Shown: positions 59,346-64,000 of the stretch, one piece after another
Numbering within the stretch: position 1 is the first letter of the stretch
Layout: each line of letters opens with the position of its first letter
NCBI GenBank assembly: GCA_016860845.1
Contig: BOKF01000013.1
Location: forward strand, 124,001-188,000
Reading direction: 5' to 3'
DNA length: 64,000 nucleotides
Source of the DNA: Chloroflexota bacterium
GTDB lineage: Bacteria; Chloroflexota; Anaerolineae; 4572-78; J111
Translations under genes and position numbers: made by a program
Notes under the pieces: model-generated
Seen by the model: only the letters and a program-made list of their open reading frames with translations
Database searches by the model: none
What the model was told of the DNA's origin: nothing

Positions 59346-61148
59346 GTGCCGCCTTTGCAGTACCTACCTTACGTTCTCCCCCTCATCATCGCCGTTGTGA
59401 CTCAAGGCATCCTGGCTTTTTACGCCTGGCGGCATCGCCGTACCCCGGGCGCTAAATCATTTGCGCTCCTGATGGTGGCGCTGTGCGTCTGGAGTGTGGG
59501 TTACATCCTGGAACTGTTAAGCGGGGCCAACCTACCCCTCAAAGTTTTCTGGGCGAGCGGGAAATATCTGGGGGTTGTGCTTACGCCGCTGGCATGGTTT
59601 ACCTTCGCCATCGAATACACGGGCCGGGAAACCTGGCTCACACCTCGGCGGCTGACGTTACTGTCCATCGTGCCCCTGCTTACCTTCATCCTGGCCATGA
59701 CCAACGGCGTCCATAACCTGGTCTGGAGTCAGGAGCAGGTGGTCGCAGCCGGCCCGTTCCTGGCCCTGAAGGTCGCTTTTGGACCCTGGTTTTGGGTTCA
59801 CACGGCCTATTCCTACCTGCTACTTTTGCTGGGTGCAATCCTGCTTGTCCAGGCCTTGCTCCACCGGCCGCACCTGTATCAGGGGCAGATGACCGGTTTG
59901 CTGCTGGGGATGGCTGCCCCCTGGCTGGGCAATGCCATTTCTATCTTTGACCTCAATCCCATTCCCGATCTTGACTTAACCCCTTTGGCCTTTACCGTTA
60001 CCGGCCTGATGCTGGCCTGGAGCCTCTTTCGTTTCCGTTTGCTCGATCTTGCGCCGGTGGCTCGTGAAACCGTTGTGGAGAGCATGAGTGATGGCATGAT
60101 TGTGCTTGACGTGCAGGCCCAAGTCGTTGATATTAACCCCGCCGCCCAACAGATGATTGGGGCGCCAGCATCGCAGGTCATTGGCCGGAAGGCTGCCAAT
60201 GTTTTTGGGGCCAGACCGGACTTGGTGGAGCGGTATCGTCATGTGACCGACGCCCGGGATGAGATCGAGGGGAACGGAGAGTACTACGAACTGCGTCTCT
60301 CACCCTTAAAAAACCGGCGAGGGAATATTATTGGCCGGGTAATTATCCTCAGAAATATTACCGAACGTAAACAGGCTGAGACGGCGCTGGCGCTGGCCCG
60401 CGATCAGGCTTTAGAAGCCAGCCGTCTGAAAAGTGAACTGATGTCGCGGGTTAGCCACGAATTACGGACTCCGCTGGGAGTCATCTTGGGCTACGCCGAG
60501 ATGCTCCGCTATGGTTCTGATAGTCAGCTAGACGAGTGGCAGCAGAAAGCTGTCGATGAGATCATTGACAGTACCAACGGCCTGACCGGCTTGGTGAATG
60601 AACTACTGGACCAGATTCAGCTTGATGCCCGCGCCGTCAAGCTGCGCATTGAACCCTTTGCGCCGCAGGAGCTGCTGCGCAAGGTTGAAGCGCAGATGGC
60701 CATCTTGGCTCACAACAAAGGGCTGGCCTTTGTCACCATCCTTGCGCCCGACCTGCCTGCCACCTTGTCCGGCGACGAAGCCCGCTTACGCCAAATCCTC
60801 ATTAACCTTATCGGCAACGCGATCAAATTCACCCGGACCGGCACGATCCGGATACGCCTCTACTGTCTCGATGCCGAGCACTGGGCGATAGAAGTGACCG
60901 ATACGGGTCCCGGCATCCCTAAAGAAGCCCAGCAGTATATCTTTGAACCCTTCCGGCAGGTAGATGGGTCAATCACGCGTGAACATGGCGGCACCGGGCT
61001 GGGGCTGTCCATTGTCAAGCACCTGACCGACCTCTTGGGCGGTCAGGTTATGCTGGAGAGCCAAATTGGGCAGGGCAGTACCTTTACCGTTGTGCTGCCT
61101 CTTGCGCCGTGCCGGAGCCAACAAAATGACCTGTTACCCCAGCGCTAA
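59346..61148 (+). CDS. Histidine kinase with 7TM sensor and PAS domain
   Basis: 600 aa from a GTG at 59346, GGAGG upstream. Residues 1-225 are seven membrane helices of the 7TM histidine-kinase sensor type (RHRRTPGAKSFALLM, WASGKYLGVVLTPLAWFTF). PAS domain about 235-340 (SMSDGMIVLDVQAQVVDINPA). HisKA with SRVSHELRTPLGVILGYAEM, ATPase with NLIGNAIKF, DTGPGIP and GTGLGLSIVKHL. Response regulator not adjacent. Confidence 0.92.
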   Translation: MPPLQYLPYVLPLIIAVVTQGILAFYAWRHRRTPGAKSFALLMVALCVWSVGYILELLSGANLPLKVFWASGKYLGVVLTPLAWFTFAIEYTGRETWLTPRRLTLLSIVPLLTFILAMTNGVHNLVWSQEQVVAAGPFLALKVAFGPWFWVHTAYSYLLLLLGAILLVQALLHRPHLYQGQMTGLLLGMAAPWLGNAISIFDLNPIPDLDLTPLAFTVTGLMLAWSLFRFRLLDLAPVARETVVESMSDGMIVLDVQAQVVDINPAAQQMIGAPASQVIGRKAANVFGARPDLVERYRHVTDARDEIEGNGEYYELRLSPLKNRRGNIIGRVIILRNITERKQAETALALARDQALEASRLKSELMSRVSHELRTPLGVILGYAEMLRYGSDSQLDEWQQKAVDEIIDSTNGLTGLVNELLDQIQLDARAVKLRIEPFAPQELLRKVEAQMAILAHNKGLAFVTILAPDLPATLSGDEARLRQILINLIGNAIKFTRTGTIRIRLYCLDAEHWAIEVTDTGPGIPKEAQQYIFEPFRQVDGSITREHGGTGLGLSIVKHLTDLLGGQVMLESQIGQGSTFTVVLPLAPCRSQQNDLLPQR

Positions 61149-61188
61149 CGGGTAAATACTGGACTTTTAGCTTTAGAGGGAGAAAATT

Positions 61189-62178
61189 ATGAAAGTTTTA
61201 TTTATCGGCGGTACCGGCAAGATCAGCTCGGCCTGCGCCCAGTTGGCCGTGGAACGCGGCATCGAGCTTTACCTGTTAAATCGGGGGCAAACCTCGGCCA
61301 GGCCGGCGCCCGCGGCGGCCCGCATCTTACCGGGCGACATTCGCGATAAAGGGTCGGCCAGCCAGGCTCTAGGGGATTTGACCTTTGAGGCGGTGGTCAA
61401 TTGGATCGCTTTCACGCCTGAGCACATCGAGCTGGACCTTGATCTCTTCCGCGGCCGCACCCGCCAATACATCTTTATCAGTTCCGCTTCCGTCTACCAG
61501 ACGCCGCCGGTCAACTTGCCCATCACCGAATCGACCCCGTTGGACAACCCCTACTGGGAGTACTCACGGGCCAAGATTGCCTGTGAAGACAGATTGGTCC
61601 AGGCTTACCGCCAGGAAAAATTCCCCATGACCATCGTCCGCCCCTCGCATACCTATGATAAAACCATGCTGCCCTTTACCGGGGGTTATACCGTGGTTGA
61701 CCGCATGCGTAAAGGTAAAAAGGTCATCGTTCATGGCGACGGCACGTCGTTGTGGACCTTGACCCATCATCGCGATTTTGCTAAAGGGTTCGTCGGCCTG
61801 TTGGGGAACAATCACGCCGTTGGCGAGGCCTTCCACATCACTTCAGACGAGTTACTGACCTGGAACCAGATTTTTGAAATCGTGGCCAGGGCTGCCGGCG
61901 TTGAAGCCCGCTTGGTTCACATTCCCTCGGATTTTATCGCCGCTTTCGATCCGAGCTGGGGGGCGGGTCTCCTGGGCGACAAGAGCCACAGTGTGATTTT
62001 TGACAACACCAAGATAAAACGGGTTGTGCCGGACTTTGCGGCGGCCATCCCCTACGTTCGCGGCGCTGAGGAAGTTATCGGCTGGTATGACGCCGACCCG
62101 GCCCGCCAGCAGGTTGACGAAGCCTTGGACCAATTGATGGATCGGATTGTTGCGGCTTATGAGTCGGCCTGGCCGTAA
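61189..62178 (+). CDS. NAD-dependent epimerase/dehydratase (extended SDR)
   Basis: 329 aa. Cofactor loop GGTGKISSA, active-site Tyr-Lys in YSRAKIACE, and ISSASVYQTPP. The GKISSACAQ loop differs from the usual GFIGSHL. Closest in pattern to bacterial proteins annotated as NAD-dependent sugar epimerases or chloroplast-CSP41-like SDRs. Substrate unknown. Confidence 0.87.
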   Translation: MKVLFIGGTGKISSACAQLAVERGIELYLLNRGQTSARPAPAAARILPGDIRDKGSASQALGDLTFEAVVNWIAFTPEHIELDLDLFRGRTRQYIFISSASVYQTPPVNLPITESTPLDNPYWEYSRAKIACEDRLVQAYRQEKFPMTIVRPSHTYDKTMLPFTGGYTVVDRMRKGKKVIVHGDGTSLWTLTHHRDFAKGFVGLLGNNHAVGEAFHITSDELLTWNQIFEIVARAAGVEARLVHIPSDFIAAFDPSWGAGLLGDKSHSVIFDNTKIKRVVPDFAAAIPYVRGAEEVIGWYDADPARQQVDEALDQLMDRIVAAYESAWP

Positions 62179-62203
62179 AAAGTGCCACGGCTTCGGGGCA
62201 GCG

Positions 62204-62743
62204 CTATTGGATCGCCACGGCAATAAAAGGTAAGTTTCTCAGCTTCTCATCCAAATCCAGGCCATAGCCAAAGACAAACTTATCCGGGATGGTGAAGCCG
62301 ACGTAATCCACCGGAATATCCACCCGGCGGCGCTCTTTTTTGTCGAGGAGCGTGCAGATTTTCAAGCTGCCCGGCTGCCTGGCCCGCAGAATATTGGTGA
62401 TGTAAGTGAGGGTGTGGCCGGTATCCACAATATCTTCCACAATCAATACATGACGCCCGGCAATCGGCTCATCCAAATCCTTCAAGATGCGCACCACGCC
62501 GGTTGACTCGCGGACTTCTTTGCCGTAGCTGGACACGGCCAGAAAATCAATCTCATGGGGAATTGAAAGCTGGCGCATCAAATCGGTCAGAAACAAGACG
62601 CCCCCTTTCAAAATGCACAGCAATAACAAATCCTGGCCGGCGTAATCGGTCGAAATTTGCCGGCCTAATTCTTTGATCCGGTTTTGCAAATCGTGTTCGC
62701 TGATCAGAGTTTCGTAAGGGATGTTGTAATTTGCTTCCATCAT
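62204..62743 (-). CDS. hpt: Hypoxanthine phosphoribosyltransferase
   Basis: 179 aa. PRPP-binding motif VLIVEDIVDTGHTL, LLLCILKGGVLFLTDLMR, and YVGFTIPDKFVFGYGLD at the C-terminus, all HPRT hallmarks. Converts hypoxanthine or guanine plus PRPP to the nucleotide. 12 bp downstream of the CNNM/CorC gene on the same strand. Confidence 0.94.
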   Translation of the reverse strand: MMEANYNIPYETLISEHDLQNRIKELGRQISTDYAGQDLLLLCILKGGVLFLTDLMRQLSIPHEIDFLAVSSYGKEVRESTGVVRILKDLDEPIAGRHVLIVEDIVDTGHTLTYITNILRARQPGSLKICTLLDKKERRRVDIPVDYVGFTIPDKFVFGYGLDLDEKLRNLPFIAVAIQ

Positions 62744-62755
62744 TAATTCCTCAGT

Positions 62756-64000
62756 TTATAATTTTTCAGGTAAAGTTTGCCCACTGGCGGGGACAACCAA
62801 TACTTTATCTACGCGCTTACCGTCCATATCCATCACTTCAAAGCGCAGGCCGGCCCAGTGAAAATGGTCGCCGGCCGTCGGCACCCGCCCCAGCAGCATC
62901 ATGACAAAGCCTCCCAGCGTTTGATAATAATCATGCTCCTCTTCCGGCAAGGTCCCAAGATCAAAAATTTCCTTAAACTCCTCCACTGCCAACGCCCCAT
63001 CCAGCAGCCAGGAGCCGTCCTGGCGCTGAACAGCTTGCGGTTCGCTCACCTCGACCTCACCGACAATCGCCTCCAAAATATCATGGAGCGTGACCAGGCC
63101 CTGTGTACCACCATATTCATCAATCACCAGGGCCAAATGGGGTTGGCTTCCCCTGAATAACTCCAGCACCTGGAAAGCCAGAACACTTTCGGGCACAAAG
63201 ATGGGCGAGCGCATCGCATTCTTTAAATCAAGCGGCTCACCAGCCACACTACGGGCCAACAGATCTTTGGCTCGAACTACGCCCAGTACATTGTCAAGAC
63301 TGCCGCGACAAACTGGAAACCGCGAATAGCCGCTCTCAGTTATTTTTGCGACTATCTCCTGAGGTGAGTCGTCCAGGTCAAGCCAGACAATTTCCGGGCG
63401 TGGGGTCATCAAATCAAAGGCCCGCTGATCGTTCAGCCGGAATACCGCCTCGACCATGTCCTGTTCGGCCACTTCAAATACTCCCGCCTGCGTGCCTTGT
63501 TGAATCAAAACCCTGATCTCTTCTTCAGTTATGGGCGGTTCGGTGGAGGGCTTTACCCCCAGCAGGCGCAGGACGGCCTCGGTCGAAACGCTTAAGACAT
63601 AGACGGCTGGATTAACCACGGCGGACAGAAAGTTCATAGGCGCTGCTACTAAACCGGCAATGACTTCGGGGTTCCGTAAAGCCAGGCGCTTTGGCACCAG
63701 TTCGCCGATAATAAGCGAGAGATAGGTCAGGACGACAACCATTATAATCAGGCTAATCGCCCGGCTGTACGGCGCCAGCCAGGGCACACGCTCCAGCAAG
63801 GTTTCCAGGTCATCGGCCAGTGTTGCCTCGCCAAACGCGCCGGCCAGGATACCGATGAGGGTAATGCCGACCTGCACCGTTGAGAGAAAGCGGTTGGGGT
63901 TCTGGGCTAAGGCCAGCGCCGCCCGCGCCCGCGCATCGCCCATGTTAGCCTGCTGCTGCAGCTTGGCTTTACGCGCCGAGATAACCGCCGCCTCAGACAT
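62756..64000 (-). CDS. CNNM/CorC (hemolysin C-like) family protein, 5' end beyond window
   Basis: 414 codons visible. MSEAAVISARKAKLQQQ at the edge is normally internal, after a first membrane helix, so the true start lies beyond base 64000. A DUF21 membrane domain (about 1-150), two CBS domains (about 175-300: MTPRPEIVWLDL, VIDEYGGTQGLVTL) and a C-terminal CorC_HlyC domain (about 315-405). Linked to Mg2+/Co2+ homeostasis in the family. Confidence 0.9.
   Translation of the reverse strand: MSEAAVISARKAKLQQQANMGDARARAALALAQNPNRFLSTVQVGITLIGILAGAFGEATLADDLETLLERVPWLAPYSRAISLIIMVVVLTYLSLIIGELVPKRLALRNPEVIAGLVAAPMNFLSAVVNPAVYVLSVSTEAVLRLLGVKPSTEPPITEEEIRVLIQQGTQAGVFEVAEQDMVEAVFRLNDQRAFDLMTPRPEIVWLDLDDSPQEIVAKITESGYSRFPVCRGSLDNVLGVVRAKDLLARSVAGEPLDLKNAMRSPIFVPESVLAFQVLELFRGSQPHLALVIDEYGGTQGLVTLHDILEAIVGEVEVSEPQAVQRQDGSWLLDGALAVEEFKEIFDLGTLPEEEHDYYQTLGGFVMMLLGRVPTAGDHFHWAGLRFEVMDMDGKRVDKVLVVPASGQTLPEKL

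Noticed and set aside
1..64000. CRISPR array, tRNA or rRNA genes
   Set aside because: No regularly spaced direct repeats with unique spacers, and no cloverleaf with a GTTCGAAT-type T-loop was seen. A tRNAscan-SE or Infernal run could still find a divergent one.

Overview
The window looks like part of a chromosome from an uncultured Chloroflexota bacterium of the Anaerolineae type. This is an inference from gene content: Pro/Thr-rich SH3-type lipoproteins, GAF-SpoIIE phosphatases, a REC/thioredoxin-reductase fusion, a holin-4_2 family membrane protein, B12-type radical SAM proteins, moderately high GC, and several families of short palindromic repeats. No rRNA, tRNA, CRISPR array or intact insertion sequence was recognised.

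About 1-10,650 (all minus strand) is a compact accessory operon that reads as a DISARM-related or otherwise undescribed defence island. In transcription order it encodes a DrmD-like SNF2 helicase with a DUF3883 tail, an unrecognised 290-aa protein, a RecQ-type helicase with a C-terminal PD-(D/E)XK-like domain (overlapping the previous gene), a zinc-ribbon/DUF1294 membrane protein, a stand-alone PD-(D/E)XK nuclease, and a DUF1156 adenine-specific DNA methylase that runs off the left edge. Any further partners lie outside the window.

About 10,650-13,440 is gene-poor and looks decayed. It holds two terminator-like hairpins, a sigma-70 fragment with only regions 3-4, a small GWELV-type protein, a tandemly duplicated hairpin/30-codon-ORF module, and a truncated response-regulator receiver preceded by 33-bp repeats.

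About 13,440-31,020 is mixed metabolism, transport and signalling: an orphan TakP-like TRAP binding protein, a D-cysteine desulfhydrase-like PLP enzyme, a CDF metal exporter, a rhodanese lipoprotein, a histidine kinase next to a REC/thioredoxin-fold/TrxR fusion, a LysN-like aminotransferase, an AEC transporter, an M6-like metalloprotease and four Pro/Thr-rich envelope proteins.

About 31,020-45,010 holds a RecA/ImuA-like protein with a degenerate Walker A under a promoter that contains a GAAC-N4-GTTC SOS-type operator, arginase with a GAF-GAF-SpoIIE phosphatase, an MFS carrier, a Rieske-domain protein, a 1000-aa acidic scaffold with about 17 DWL motifs, and the cluster ndk, repetitive membrane protein, small membrane protein, NAD(P)HX repair enzyme.

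About 45,010-64,000 is mostly housekeeping: YtxH-like envelope proteins, mnmA with a cysteine desulfurase (tRNA thiolation), a K+ channel, a DUF4160/DUF2442 pair, a pyrimidine-nucleoside phosphorylase fused by overlaps to an MNT/HEPN pair and sppA, a UbiB-type kinase, an adenylate cyclase, a TIGR03960-type radical SAM protein, a 7TM histidine kinase, an SDR, hypoxanthine phosphoribosyltransferase, and a CNNM/CorC protein cut by the right edge.
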